NCBI GenBank assembly: GCA_025463605.1 | Contig: JAODAV010000031.1 | Span: forward strand, 80,115-144,114 | Direction of reading: 5' to 3' | DNA length: 64,000 nt | Origin: Rhodoglobus sp. | GTDB lineage: Bacteria > Actinomycetota > Actinomycetes > Actinomycetales > Microbacteriaceae | Part shown: positions 18,799 through 27,288 of the stretch, piece by piece | How the letters are laid out: every line of letters starts with the position of its first letter | How positions within the stretch are numbered: position 1 is the stretch's first letter | Notes under the pieces: generated by a model | The model's database searches: none | The model's input: only the letters and a program-made list of their open reading frames with translations | What the model was told of the DNA's origin: nothing | Program-made: the position numbers and the translations under genes

Positions 18799-19443
18799 TC
18801 AGCCGTACCCGAGCTCCCAGTCGTCGATCGTGCGGAGGTCGGCGCGGTCGTACGCAACCGTGCGGCTGGTGGGGCGGTGCCGCGCGACGAGGTCTCGAGC
18901 CATCTCCTTGGCGCGTATCGCGGCGGATGAGTCGCCTTCGACCGCATTGATGATGGACCCCTTCATCAGAATGTGGAAGGAGAGGGCGAACTCGTCAGGG
19001 TCGAGAAGACCGGCCTCGTTTGCGAGTCTGGCGACCAGGTCGCGGATGTTCACGAGATATTTCGCGCTCGCGATGCCGAGTGGATGCTCACGTCCCATCT
19101 CGAGGAGCACGTTGATGAAACTGCAGGCCTCGTAGTCGTCACGCTGGAACCAGTCGTGGAAGACCTCGAAGATGGCGAGCAGCCGCGCGTCGGGTGTGGC
19201 GCCGCGTGACCGGGCACCCGCCTCGACGATGTCATGCGTCCACTGCTGCTCCCGCCGTTCGAGGAACACGGCCGCGAGCTCGTCCCGGTTCTCGAACTCT
19301 CGAGACAGTTGCTCGTCTGTGACGCCGGCGGCGAACTGGATCTCCAGCAGACTCACGTCGCGGATGCCGCGCTGCGCGAATAGAGGGTAGGCGGCGTCGA
19401 TAATTCGGTCGCGCACGGCGACCCTGTCTCGACCCGAATACAT
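18799..19443 (-). CDS. TetR-family transcriptional regulator
   Basis: 214 residues from the ATG at 19443. The N-terminal DNA-binding region reads RDRIIDAAYPLFAQRGIRDVS followed by LEIQFAAGVTDEQLSREF, a clear TetR helix-turn-helix. The C-terminal part is helical with no recognisable ligand signature. It is divergent from the inositol monophosphatase gene; the roughly 90-bp gap could hold its operator, but I see no convincing palindrome there. Targets are unknown. Confidence 0.9.
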   Translation of the reverse strand: MYSGRDRVAVRDRIIDAAYPLFAQRGIRDVSLLEIQFAAGVTDEQLSREFENRDELAAVFLERREQQWTHDIVEAGARSRGATPDARLLAIFEVFHDWFQRDDYEACSFINVLLEMGREHPLGIASAKYLVNIRDLVARLANEAGLLDPDEFALSFHILMKGSIINAVEGDSSAAIRAKEMARDLVARHRPTSRTVAYDRADLRTIDDWELGYG

Positions 19444-19532
19444 CTGGACAGTGTAGGTACACCTTCCTAACAAACACTAGGGGCTTGCGCCGGACGCGCG
19501 GATGCGCGGGGGCACGCACCTAGGCTTGTCAG

Positions 19533-20333
19533 GTGCCTCACGACGAATTGCTCGACCTTGCCCGTGACATCGCGCTTCGGGCGGGAGAGTTGGCGGCGTT
19601 GCGCCGGCGCGAGGGGGTCGAGGTTGCGGCATCCAAGTCGTCTCCTGTCGACATCGTGACCGAGGCTGATCGCGAAACCGAGGCGCTCATCAGGGGGCTG
19701 CTGGCGGATGCGCGCCCGAACGACGGTTTTCTCGGTGAGGAGAGCGGGTCGGGGTCGAGCTCGAGCGGCCTCACGTGGGTCGTCGACCCCATCGATGGCA
19801 CCGTCAACTTTCTCTACGGGCTGCCGCACTACGCCGTGAGCATCGCGGTGGTGGAGGGCGAGCCGGACCCGCTCACGTGGACCGCGCTCGCCGGCGCGGT
19901 CGTCAATCCCGCGATCGGCGAGATCTTCACCGCGACCGCGGGTGGCGGAGCATTCCTCGGCGAGCAGCCGATCCGGGTCGCGGCTCCGGTGGCGTTGTCG
20001 CAGGCACTCATCGCCACGGGTTTCGCCTACGACTCGGCCATGCGCGGCCGCCAGGGCGAGCTCGTCGCGCGCCTGCTGCCGCTCGTGCGCGACATCCGGC
20101 GCCAGGGCACCGCCTCGCTCGACCTCTGCTTCGTTGCCTCTAGCCGCTACAACGCCTACTTCGAGCGCACGTTGAGCCCGTGGGATCACGCCGCGGGAGC
20201 GCTCATTGCGCGGGAGGCGGGCGCGACCGTCAAGGGTCGGGCCGACGCGGCACCTGACCGGGATTTCATCCTTGCCGCCCACCCGGATGTCGCGGCCGCT
20301 CTCGAGCGCACTCTGGACCGACTCGCACTCTGA
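19533..20333 (+). CDS. Inositol monophosphatase family protein
   Basis: 266 residues from a GTG start. Metal-binding motifs are all present: EESGSGSSSS with its leading GEE near residue 68, the WVVDPIDGTVNFLYGLP block near 86, and WDHAAGALIAREAG near 212. The family removes phosphate from inositol-1-phosphate and related compounds (histidinol phosphate, 3'-phosphoadenosine 5'-phosphate); the exact substrate cannot be fixed from sequence. It appears to be a single-gene unit on the plus strand. Confidence 0.9.
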   Translation: MPHDELLDLARDIALRAGELAALRRREGVEVAASKSSPVDIVTEADRETEALIRGLLADARPNDGFLGEESGSGSSSSGLTWVVDPIDGTVNFLYGLPHYAVSIAVVEGEPDPLTWTALAGAVVNPAIGEIFTATAGGGAFLGEQPIRVAAPVALSQALIATGFAYDSAMRGRQGELVARLLPLVRDIRRQGTASLDLCFVASSRYNAYFERTLSPWDHAAGALIAREAGATVKGRADAAPDRDFILAAHPDVAAALERTLDRLAL

Positions 20334-20487
20334 GCCGCGTGGTGCGACTGAGGTCAGTGGCGAACGAGCGATATACCCGTTAGCCTTGACCAATTCGTTA
20401 CATACGCGTGCATTGAGCGCGCGTAATCAACGCCCGAAGAACCGGCCATGGCCCATTCCCGGCTGCCGTTTGCTGGAGGAGATTTTC

Positions 20488-20550
20488 ATGTCGATGCGCA
20501 CGCTCGCCACCGCGTCGACCCTCGCTGCCCCGATCACCGGGGTCGCCTAA
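20488..20550 (+). CDS. 20-codon leader ORF coupled to the M23 peptidase gene
   Basis: An ATG with a strong ribosome binding site (CTGGAGGAG, 20474-20482) opens a 20-codon frame encoding MSMRTLATASTLAAPITGVA, ending TAA at 20548-20550. The GTG of the M23 peptidase follows with no gap. The peptidase GTG has no ribosome binding site of its own, so translation is probably coupled. The leader may set the rate of peptidase translation. It is too short for a known family. Confidence 0.65.
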   Translation: MSMRTLATASTLAAPITGVA

Positions 20551-21474
20551 GTGACTTTCGATAACGTGCAGGGCAGCGCTGCGGGCGCTGCACCGATGAC
20601 GCGTCGGCAGGCGCGGGAACTCGAGAACGCCGCAGCCGCTCGTGTGCCGGCCAAGGTCGTTCCCGCGAAAGCGGAGTACCCGCGTCGCTCGGTAGCGACC
20701 ACGTCGCCCAAGCTCGTCCAGGTCAAGCGCACCGTCAAGCGTGGCAAGGCCTCCACGCGCCCCTCCACACGCCGCCCCGGTTCGAGCGCATCATCCAAGT
20801 TCCTGTCGCTAGGCGCGATGCTGTTCGCTGCGGCGCTCCTGGTCGGGATGTCGGTGCCGGCGAACGCGTTCATCAGCGCCGAATCCCTGTCGGCTGATGC
20901 GTCGCCATTGCGGGTAGCGCAGAAGGAGGTTTTGCCGGCGCAGAGCCTGGCGGTCTCGCCTGACGTCGCCAGCATCGCGCCGATCCGCGACAACTACGAA
21001 GTCATCTCATACGCGCAACTGCTCCAGCTCAAGTACTCCGGCGCGAGCTACGCGTACACGGCGACGACCGGCGCCGTGCGCTGGCCGTTCCCGTACCACG
21101 TGCCGATCACCGACGGGTTCGGAGAGCGAGTCGGCGGATTCCACAAGGGCGTCGACTTCGTGCCCGGCGGTGGAACTCCGATCTACGCGATCGCCGACGG
21201 CATCGCGTCGGTCGCCGGGGAGGACTACTCGGGTTACGGCAACCACGTCATCATCCAGCACGATCTGGGCGGGGTCGACGTGGAGAGCCTTTACGCGCAC
21301 ATGATCTCCGGCTCGAGCCCCATCGTGCAGGGCCAGGAGGTCAAGGTCGGCGACTTCCTCGGGCTTGTCGGTGACACCGGCGTCGCCTACGGCGCGCACC
21401 TGCACTTCGAGATCCACATCAACAAGGTGCCGATCGACCCGTTCGCCTGGCTGCAGGCGAACGCAGTCAACTAA
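20551..21474 (+). CDS. M23-family peptidoglycan endopeptidase
   Basis: 307 residues. A basic N-terminal region of about 90 residues precedes one hydrophobic segment (about 90-107) that looks like a late signal or membrane anchor ending AANA-like (PANAF). The C-terminal M23 domain has its zinc motifs: GGFHKGVDFVPGGGTPI near residue 193 and GAHLHFEIH near 280. It should cut peptide cross-links in the wall. The family is normally exported. Translation appears dependent on the preceding 20-codon ORF. Confidence 0.93.
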   Translation: MTFDNVQGSAAGAAPMTRRQARELENAAAARVPAKVVPAKAEYPRRSVATTSPKLVQVKRTVKRGKASTRPSTRRPGSSASSKFLSLGAMLFAAALLVGMSVPANAFISAESLSADASPLRVAQKEVLPAQSLAVSPDVASIAPIRDNYEVISYAQLLQLKYSGASYAYTATTGAVRWPFPYHVPITDGFGERVGGFHKGVDFVPGGGTPIYAIADGIASVAGEDYSGYGNHVIIQHDLGGVDVESLYAHMISGSSPIVQGQEVKVGDFLGLVGDTGVAYGAHLHFEIHINKVPIDPFAWLQANAVN

Positions 21475-21481
21475 GGCCTCG

Positions 21482-23233
21482 TCAGTCGGCGATCCAGACG
21501 GTCGTGTCCGCGGGCAGTGCCCCGCCGGTGATCGACTCGCTCGAGAGCACGATGTCGCCGACGGGAAGCTCGACGGCAACCTCGCCCGTGTTCGCGATCA
21601 CGGTGATGTCACCGTTGCGGAAGGCGACGACTTCTGCCCCGTAGCCCGTGACCCACTCGATCGTGCCCGTGCCGAGTCCGTGCTCGCGCCGCAATCGCAG
21701 GGCGCTGCGGTAGAGCTCGAGGGTGCTGCCCGGAACGCCATCCTGCGAGTCACGCGCGTAGGGTGCCCAGTCGTCCGGCTGCGGGAGCCAGCTGTTGCCC
21801 GTCGAGTTGAAGCCGTAGGCCGGCTTGTGGGCTTCCCAGGGGATCGGCACGCGGCATCCGTCGCGACCGTATTTCTCGCCGTGGGTGCGGAACCAGGTGG
21901 GGTCCTGTCGCGCGGAGTCGGGAAGGTCGATCACTTCGGGCAGTCCGAGTTCTTCGCCCTGGTAGACGTAGCTGCTGCCGGGAAGGGCCAGCATGAGGGA
22001 TGTCGCGGCTCGTGCCCTGCGCAGTCCGAGCACGCGGTCGGGCTGCCCGGCTGACTTCGGGCCGATGCCGGCGCCCTGCGGATTCTCGGTGGTGAGCGCG
22101 AGGCGGCTGGCGTGGCGCACGACGTCGTGGTTGGACAACACCCACGTGCTGGGTGCCCCGACGCCGGCGAAGGCGCTGATCGAGCGGTCGATCACGCGCC
22201 GCTGGGCGGGTGCGGACCAGTCGGTGAACATGTAGTCGAAGTTGAACGCCTGGCTCATCTCGTCCGGGCGCACCCAGAGGGCCATCTTCTCGAGCGGGTC
22301 GACCCAGGCCTCGGCGCACAGTACGCGGTCGCCCTCGTACTCGGCGAGCACCTCATGCCATTCGCGCCAGATCTGGTGCACCTCCGGCTGCGCCCAGTAC
22401 GGCGGGTCAGGCGTTTCTTCGGGCACCGCCATAGAGGTGAGAACGCCGTCGTGGTCGATCGCGGTTCCGCCCATGCTGCCGGCTTCGGTCGGAGGCGTGT
22501 AGTCGGGAAAGGCGGGGTCTTTGATCATGCCGTGCGCGACATCCACTCGGAAACCGTCGACGCCGCGATCCAGCCAGAACCGCAGGATGTCATGGAACTG
22601 CTCGCGCACCCACGGGTTGCGCCAGTTGAGATCGGGCTGCGAGGTGTCGAAGATGTGCAGGTACCACTGTCCTGGTGAGCCGTCGGGATTGGTGATGCGG
22701 GTCCACATCGAACCGCCGAACACCGACTCCCAGTTGTTGGGCGGCAGGTTGCCGTTCTTGCCCTTGCCGTCCCGGAACAGGTAGCGGTCACGCTCGGGCG
22801 ATCCCTCCGGCGCGGCGAGCGCGGCTTGGAACCACTCGTGCTGGTCTGACGTGTGGTTGGGCACCATGTCGGCGATGACCTTGAGGCCGGTCTCGTGCGC
22901 GGCGGCGAGCATCCTGTCGAAGTCCTCGAGGGTGCCGAAGAGAGGGTCGACGTCGCAATAGTCGGAGACGTCGTAGCCGGCGTCTTTCTGCGGCGACCGG
23001 AAGAACGGAGAGAGCCAGACCGCGTCGACGCCGAGTTCGGCGAGGGCGGGCAGCCGGTTGGTGATGCCCGTGAGGTCGCCGACCCCGTCACCCGTCGAGT
23101 CGGCGAATGAGCGGGGGTACACCTGATAGATGACGGCGCTGCGCCACCATTCAGACCCTGTGGTCACGAGCTTCTCAGAAGGCTCTTCACGGTCGGCGGG
23201 CGCGGTGGATTCCGTGTCGCTTTCTAGGGTCAT
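21482..23233 (-). CDS. GH13 alpha-glucosidase (oligo-1,6/alpha-1,4-glucosidase type)
   Basis: 583 residues from the ATG at 23233. The GH13 regions are intact: MVPNHTSDQHEWF, the nucleophile aspartate in DGFRVDVAHGM, the acid/base glutamate in RVLCAEAWVD, and the stabilising pair in WVLSNHDVVRH. No signal peptide is seen, so it should act in the cytoplasm on imported malto- or isomalto-oligosaccharides. It is divergent from the maltose transporter operon and has a LacI-type operator 30 bp upstream of its start. Frames beginning upstream of 23233 run through that operator region. Confidence 0.92.
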   Translation of the reverse strand: MTLESDTESTAPADREEPSEKLVTTGSEWWRSAVIYQVYPRSFADSTGDGVGDLTGITNRLPALAELGVDAVWLSPFFRSPQKDAGYDVSDYCDVDPLFGTLEDFDRMLAAAHETGLKVIADMVPNHTSDQHEWFQAALAAPEGSPERDRYLFRDGKGKNGNLPPNNWESVFGGSMWTRITNPDGSPGQWYLHIFDTSQPDLNWRNPWVREQFHDILRFWLDRGVDGFRVDVAHGMIKDPAFPDYTPPTEAGSMGGTAIDHDGVLTSMAVPEETPDPPYWAQPEVHQIWREWHEVLAEYEGDRVLCAEAWVDPLEKMALWVRPDEMSQAFNFDYMFTDWSAPAQRRVIDRSISAFAGVGAPSTWVLSNHDVVRHASRLALTTENPQGAGIGPKSAGQPDRVLGLRRARAATSLMLALPGSSYVYQGEELGLPEVIDLPDSARQDPTWFRTHGEKYGRDGCRVPIPWEAHKPAYGFNSTGNSWLPQPDDWAPYARDSQDGVPGSTLELYRSALRLRREHGLGTGTIEWVTGYGAEVVAFRNGDITVIANTGEVAVELPVGDIVLSSESITGGALPADTTVWIAD

Positions 23234-23262
23234 GCGAACACGATACGGCATTTTGAGCCGGA

Positions 23263-23276
23263 TGTAAGCGCTTGCA
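23263..23276. promoter_or_regulatory. LacI-type operator, copy 1
   Basis: TGTAAGCGCTTGCA matches the consensus TGnAAnCGnTTnCA exactly. It lies 30 bp upstream of the GH13 start in the divergent intergenic region, placed to control that gene. Confidence 0.8.
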
Positions 23277-23312
23277 CGTTGGCCCGCCGGTTGTGCTAAC
23301 CCGACAGGCCAG

Positions 23313-23341
23313 TTGGCAAACGCCGTCGGACAGAGTATGAA
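23313..23341 (+). promoter_or_regulatory. Promoter of the maltose transporter operon
   Basis: A -35 box TTGGCA (23313-23318) and a -10 box TATGAA (23336-23341) are separated by exactly 17 bp. The second LacI-type operator begins on the next base, so repressor binding would block initiation. Confidence 0.7.
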
Positions 23342-23355
23342 TGGAAACGCTTGCA
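23342..23355. promoter_or_regulatory. LacI-type operator, copy 2
   Basis: TGGAAACGCTTGCA matches TGnAAnCGnTTnCA exactly and directly follows the -10 box of the malE promoter. The centre-to-centre distance to copy 1 is 79 bp, so looping between the two is possible. Confidence 0.82.
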
Positions 23356-23477
23356 GTTCTGCGAGCGCATCGAGAGTACGGCCTCGCCGGCGGTGCGGAT
23401 CACGCAATCACGATCCGTCTGCGCCGGAGTAGATGGGCGCCGGCAATGAGGCCGTCCGCACACGAAAGGTGACACCA

Positions 23478-24719
23478 ATGAAGGTGAAATCACGCAGCAT
23501 ACTCGCGGTGGGGGCGGCGGCAGCAGTCGCTCTCCTCGCCCTCGCAGGTTGCGCGCCTGCGGGCGAGACGCCCGAGCAGGGGACCGGAACGCTCACGGTG
23601 TGGGTCGACGCCGACCGCGCCGCAGTGCTCAAAGACGTCGCCGCCCAGTTCAAGGAAGACAAGGGCATCACCGTCAAGCTCGTCACGAAGGACTTCGGCG
23701 ACATCCGAGACGACTTCATCACCCAGGTTCCGACCGGCAAAGGCCCCGACATCATCGTCGGAGCGCATGACTGGCTCGGCAAGCTCGTGCAGAACGGTGT
23801 TGTCGCTCCCCTCGAGCTCGGTGACAAGGCGGGTGATTTCCAGGACGTCGCCATCACGGCCATGAGCTTCGAAGGCCAGACGTACGGCCTGCCGTACTCG
23901 GTCGAGAACATCGCCCTCCTGCGCAACGTCGACCTCGCTCCCGAGGCGCCTGCAACCTTCGACGAGGCAGTCGCTGCGGGCCAGGCGCTCGTCGCCGCGG
24001 GCACCGCGACCTACCCGTTCCTCGTTGGCCTCGACCCGAACGCGGCCGACCCGTACCACCTGTACCCGCTGCAGGCATCCTTCGGCGCCCCGGTGTTCGG
24101 CCTCGACGAGAACGGCACCTACGACGCGTCCAAGCTCGAGCTCGGTACGCCGGGTGGCGATGCGTTCGCGCAGTTCCTCGCGACCCAGGGTGCGGCCGGC
24201 GTGTTCAACACGAACATCACGGGTGACATCGCCAAGGAAGAGTTCAACGCGGGCAAGTCGCCGTTCTTCCTGACCGGACCCTGGAACGTGCCGGCGGCTG
24301 CAGAGGCAGGGATCAACTACGCGATCGACCCGATTCCGACCACCGGTCCCGACCCGGCAACACCGTTCGTCGGCGTGCAGGGCTTCTTCATCAGTGCGAA
24401 GAGCGAGAACACCCTCGCGGCCAACGAGTTCCTCGTGAACTACCTCGGCACCGAGGCCGTGCAGACGGCGCTCTACGAGGTCGGCGGCCGCGCGCCCGCG
24501 CTGCTCTCGGCATTCGACGCAGCCAAGTCGAACCCGGATGTCGCCGCGTTCGGTGAGGTGGGCGCCAACGGTGTTCCGATGCCCAACGTTCCCGCGATGG
24601 ACGCCGTGTGGGCGGACTGGGGAACCACCGAGGTCGCGATCATCAACAACACGGGTGACCCGGTCACCCTGTGGCAGGCGATGGTCGCCAGCATCCAGTC
24701 GAAGATCGACGCATCATAA
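23478..24719 (+). CDS. malE: Maltose/maltodextrin ABC transporter, substrate-binding lipoprotein
   Basis: 413 residues from the ATG at 23478, with AAAGG upstream as ribosome binding site. An N-terminal lipoprotein signal ends in LALAGC with the lipid-anchored Cys at residue 25. The mature part has the extracellular solute-binding family 1 fold, with VWVDADRAAVLKDVAAQFKE and PDIIVGAHDWLGKL matching maltose-binding proteins. It would deliver maltodextrins to MalF/MalG. An operator directly follows the promoter. A strong hairpin lies between this gene and malF. Confidence 0.93.
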   Translation: MKVKSRSILAVGAAAAVALLALAGCAPAGETPEQGTGTLTVWVDADRAAVLKDVAAQFKEDKGITVKLVTKDFGDIRDDFITQVPTGKGPDIIVGAHDWLGKLVQNGVVAPLELGDKAGDFQDVAITAMSFEGQTYGLPYSVENIALLRNVDLAPEAPATFDEAVAAGQALVAAGTATYPFLVGLDPNAADPYHLYPLQASFGAPVFGLDENGTYDASKLELGTPGGDAFAQFLATQGAAGVFNTNITGDIAKEEFNAGKSPFFLTGPWNVPAAAEAGINYAIDPIPTTGPDPATPFVGVQGFFISAKSENTLAANEFLVNYLGTEAVQTALYEVGGRAPALLSAFDAAKSNPDVAAFGEVGANGVPMPNVPAMDAVWADWGTTEVAIINNTGDPVTLWQAMVASIQSKIDAS

Positions 24720-24732
24720 CGATCGGATGAGC

Positions 24733-24766
24733 GGGCCGGCGGGCGGAGCGATCCTCCCGCCGGCCC
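24733..24766 (+). terminator. Hairpin between malE and malF
   Basis: An 11-bp stem (gggccggcggg / cccgccggccc) with a 12-nt loop starts 14 bp after the malE stop. There is no T tract, so it is more likely a partial terminator or mRNA stabiliser that raises binding-protein yield over the permeases than a full stop. Confidence 0.7.
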
Positions 24767-24802
24767 CACTCAGCGCCGGTTCGCCGGCGCGGAAGGAGCG
24801 TC

Positions 24803-26371
24803 ATGACCTCAGTGCTCACCCGGCCCACTCGCGAGCGATCATCGCTCACGGGCATCCTCGTGAAGATCGTTCTGCTCGGCATAGTCGACGCGCTCGCCGT
24901 CTTCGCGCTGTTCACGCTCTTCATGCAGCAGTCATGGCTGGTGTTCGGCATCGCGCTCGCCGTGACGCTCGCCCTCAACTTCATCTACCTCAAGCCCGGG
25001 CTGCTGCCGGCCAAGTACCTCGCTCCGGGCATCGTCTTCCTCGCCATCTTCCAGATCTTCGTGGTGCTCTACAGCGGGTACATCGCGTTCACCAACTACG
25101 GCGACGGTCACAACAGCACGAAGGAAGACGCGGTCACCGCGATCATCGCGCGCTCGCAGGAGCGCGTACCGGACTCGCCCGCCTACGGCCTCACTGTTCT
25201 CGACCAGCTCGGCCAGGTCAGTTTTCTCGTCACGGATCCCGATGGTGAGGTCTTTCTCGGCGGCCAGGACCGCCCCCTCGACGAGGTCACCAACGCGGGC
25301 ACCGACGGCACTGGCAAGGCCGATTCCCTGCCCGGCTACACGACGCTCACTTTCCAGGATCTGATCTCCCGCCAGAGCGAGATCGCGAGCATCTCGGTGC
25401 CGCTGACAGACGATCCGAACGACGGCGCCCTGCGCACCCCCGATGGCAGCACCGCCTACCTCTACACGTCGACGTTCGTGTACGACGAGCAGGCCGACAC
25501 GTTCACCGACACCGAGTCGGGCGAGGTGTACACCGACGGCGGCAACGGCTCCTTCGTGAGCGCCGACGGCACCGAGATCCAGCCGGGATGGAAGATCGAC
25601 GTCGGGTTCGCCAACTTCGCCCGCGCATTCGGCGAGGAGGATATCCGGGGCCCGCTCCTCGGCGTGGTCGCCTGGACCTTCGCGTTCGCGATCCTGTCGG
25701 TCGCCCTCACGTTCGCCCTCGGGCTCTTCCTCGCCCTCGTCTTCAATGACTGGCGGATGAAGGGGCGCAGGTTCTACCGCGTGGCGATCATCCTTCCGTA
25801 CGCCTTCCCGGGGTTCCTCTCCGGCCTCGTCTGGCTAGGACTGTTCAACCAGGACTTCGGGTTCATCAACCAGGTGCTGCTCTTCGGTGCGGATATACCG
25901 TGGCTGACGCATGAATGGCTCGCCAAGGCGAGCGTGCTCATCGTGAACCTGTGGCTCGGCTTCCCGTACATGTTCCTGATCTGCACGGGTGCGCTGCAGT
26001 CGATTCCCGACGAGCTCACGGAGGCTGCCAAGGTGGACGGAGCGAGACCGTGGTCGGTGTTCCGGCTCATCAAGTTCCCGCTGCTACTCGTCTCGGTAGC
26101 ACCGCTGCTCATCGCGTCGTTCGCGTACAACTTCAACAATTTCAATATCATCTACATGCTCACCGGCGGCGGGCCCCGCAATCCCGAGGCCGGCGTCGAT
26201 GCGGGCGCCACCGACCTGCTCATCACCCTCGTCTACAAGGTGGCGTTCGGAAGCGGAACGGGTCGTGACTACGGCCTTGCCAGCGCGTTCGCGATCCTCA
26301 TCTTCATCATCGTCGCGGTCGTCTCCGTGATCGGTTTCCGCCAGACCAAGGCACTCGAGGAGCTCAACTGA
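24803..26371 (+). CDS. malF: Maltose/maltodextrin ABC transporter permease
   Basis: 522 residues. Three N-terminal membrane segments and a large extracytoplasmic loop (about residues 95-270, rich in Asp, Thr and Gly) precede the MetI-type permease core with about six helices. The EAA loop reads LTEAAKVDGARPWSVFR near residue 410. Size and layout match MalF. A good ribosome binding site (GGAAGGAG) precedes the ATG. No ATPase gene is in the operon, so it probably uses a shared MsmK/MsiK-type ATPase encoded elsewhere, as is common in actinobacteria. Confidence 0.93.
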   Translation: MTSVLTRPTRERSSLTGILVKIVLLGIVDALAVFALFTLFMQQSWLVFGIALAVTLALNFIYLKPGLLPAKYLAPGIVFLAIFQIFVVLYSGYIAFTNYGDGHNSTKEDAVTAIIARSQERVPDSPAYGLTVLDQLGQVSFLVTDPDGEVFLGGQDRPLDEVTNAGTDGTGKADSLPGYTTLTFQDLISRQSEIASISVPLTDDPNDGALRTPDGSTAYLYTSTFVYDEQADTFTDTESGEVYTDGGNGSFVSADGTEIQPGWKIDVGFANFARAFGEEDIRGPLLGVVAWTFAFAILSVALTFALGLFLALVFNDWRMKGRRFYRVAIILPYAFPGFLSGLVWLGLFNQDFGFINQVLLFGADIPWLTHEWLAKASVLIVNLWLGFPYMFLICTGALQSIPDELTEAAKVDGARPWSVFRLIKFPLLLVSVAPLLIASFAYNFNNFNIIYMLTGGGPRNPEAGVDAGATDLLITLVYKVAFGSGTGRDYGLASAFAILIFIIVAVVSVIGFRQTKALEELN

Positions 26372-27288
26372 TGACTGCCGAAACTCTCATGACCGCCGAA
26401 ACGGCACCGCGGGTCATCCCGCTGAAGCGCAAGCTCACGCCGGGCCGGTGGTTCCGCGAGACCGGCTGGCGCCACGTCGTCGGTATCGTGGTCGTCGCCT
26501 TTGCCGTGTTTCCCCTGCTCTACGTGCTGTCGGCCTCGTTGAACCCGACGGGCACGCTCGTCGGATCGAACGCCCTCTTCCGCTCGATCGACTTCTCCAA
26601 TTACGTCGACTTGTTCAACCTGCCGCAGCAGCCATTCGCCGCCTGGTTCATGAACTCGATCGTCATCGGGCTCGTAACCGCCGTCGGCACGGTGTTCCTC
26701 GGTGCCCTCGCCGCCTACGCGTTCTCGCGCATGCGATTCACCGGCAGGCGAGTGGGACTTCTCAGCCTGCTGCTCGTGCAGATGTTCCCGCAGCTGCTGG
26801 GCGTCGTTGCCATCTTCCTGCTGCTCTCGGCGATCGGCGACATCTTCCCGATCCTGGGGCTCGGGTCGCAGCTCGGCCTCATCCTCGTCTACCTCGGCGG
26901 GGCTCTCGGCGTGAACACCTACCTCATGTACGGCTTCTTCAACACGGTTCCCGTGTCGATCGACGAGGCGGCGAAGATCGACGGGGCGAGCCATGCCCAG
27001 ATCTTCTTCACGATCATCCTTCGCCTTGTCGCCCCCATCCTCGCGGTCGTCGGCCTTCTCTCGTTCGTCGCCACGATGAGCGAGTTCGTGGTCGCGAGCG
27101 TCGTGCTGCAGGAGCCAGCTCGCCAGACCCTCGCCGTCGGGCTCTACACGTTCGTGTCGCAGGAGACCTCGAAGAACTGGACGATGTTCGCGGCGGGTGC
27201 CGTGCTGTCCGCGATTCCGGTGATGGCGCTTTTCCTGTATCTGCAGAAGTACATCGTGGGCGGTCTCACAGCCGGTTCGGTCAAGTAG
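26371..27288 (+). CDS. malG: Maltose/maltodextrin ABC transporter permease
   Basis: 305 residues with six predicted membrane helices after a basic N-terminus. The EAA loop DEAAKIDGASHAQIFF lies near residue 195 and the C-terminus KYIVGGLTAGSVK is the classical MalG ending. The start overlaps the malF stop by one base (TGATG), and the stop overlaps the next GTG by one base, so malF, malG and the GH13 gene form one translation-coupled unit. Confidence 0.95.
   Translation: MTAETLMTAETAPRVIPLKRKLTPGRWFRETGWRHVVGIVVVAFAVFPLLYVLSASLNPTGTLVGSNALFRSIDFSNYVDLFNLPQQPFAAWFMNSIVIGLVTAVGTVFLGALAAYAFSRMRFTGRRVGLLSLLLVQMFPQLLGVVAIFLLLSAIGDIFPILGLGSQLGLILVYLGGALGVNTYLMYGFFNTVPVSIDEAAKIDGASHAQIFFTIILRLVAPILAVVGLLSFVATMSEFVVASVVLQEPARQTLAVGLYTFVSQETSKNWTMFAAGAVLSAIPVMALFLYLQKYIVGGLTAGSVK

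Noticed and set aside
20340..20490. A c-di-AMP (ydaO-type) riboswitch before the M23 peptidase
   Set aside because: Such switches are common before actinobacterial wall hydrolases, but the space is short and I could not place the conserved elements. A covariance-model search would decide.
26448..27287. N-terminal extension of the GH13 gene through malG (885-codon frame)
   Set aside because: The first 280 codons are out-of-frame malG and have no family similarity; the GTG at 27288 fits the overlap pattern and domain start.
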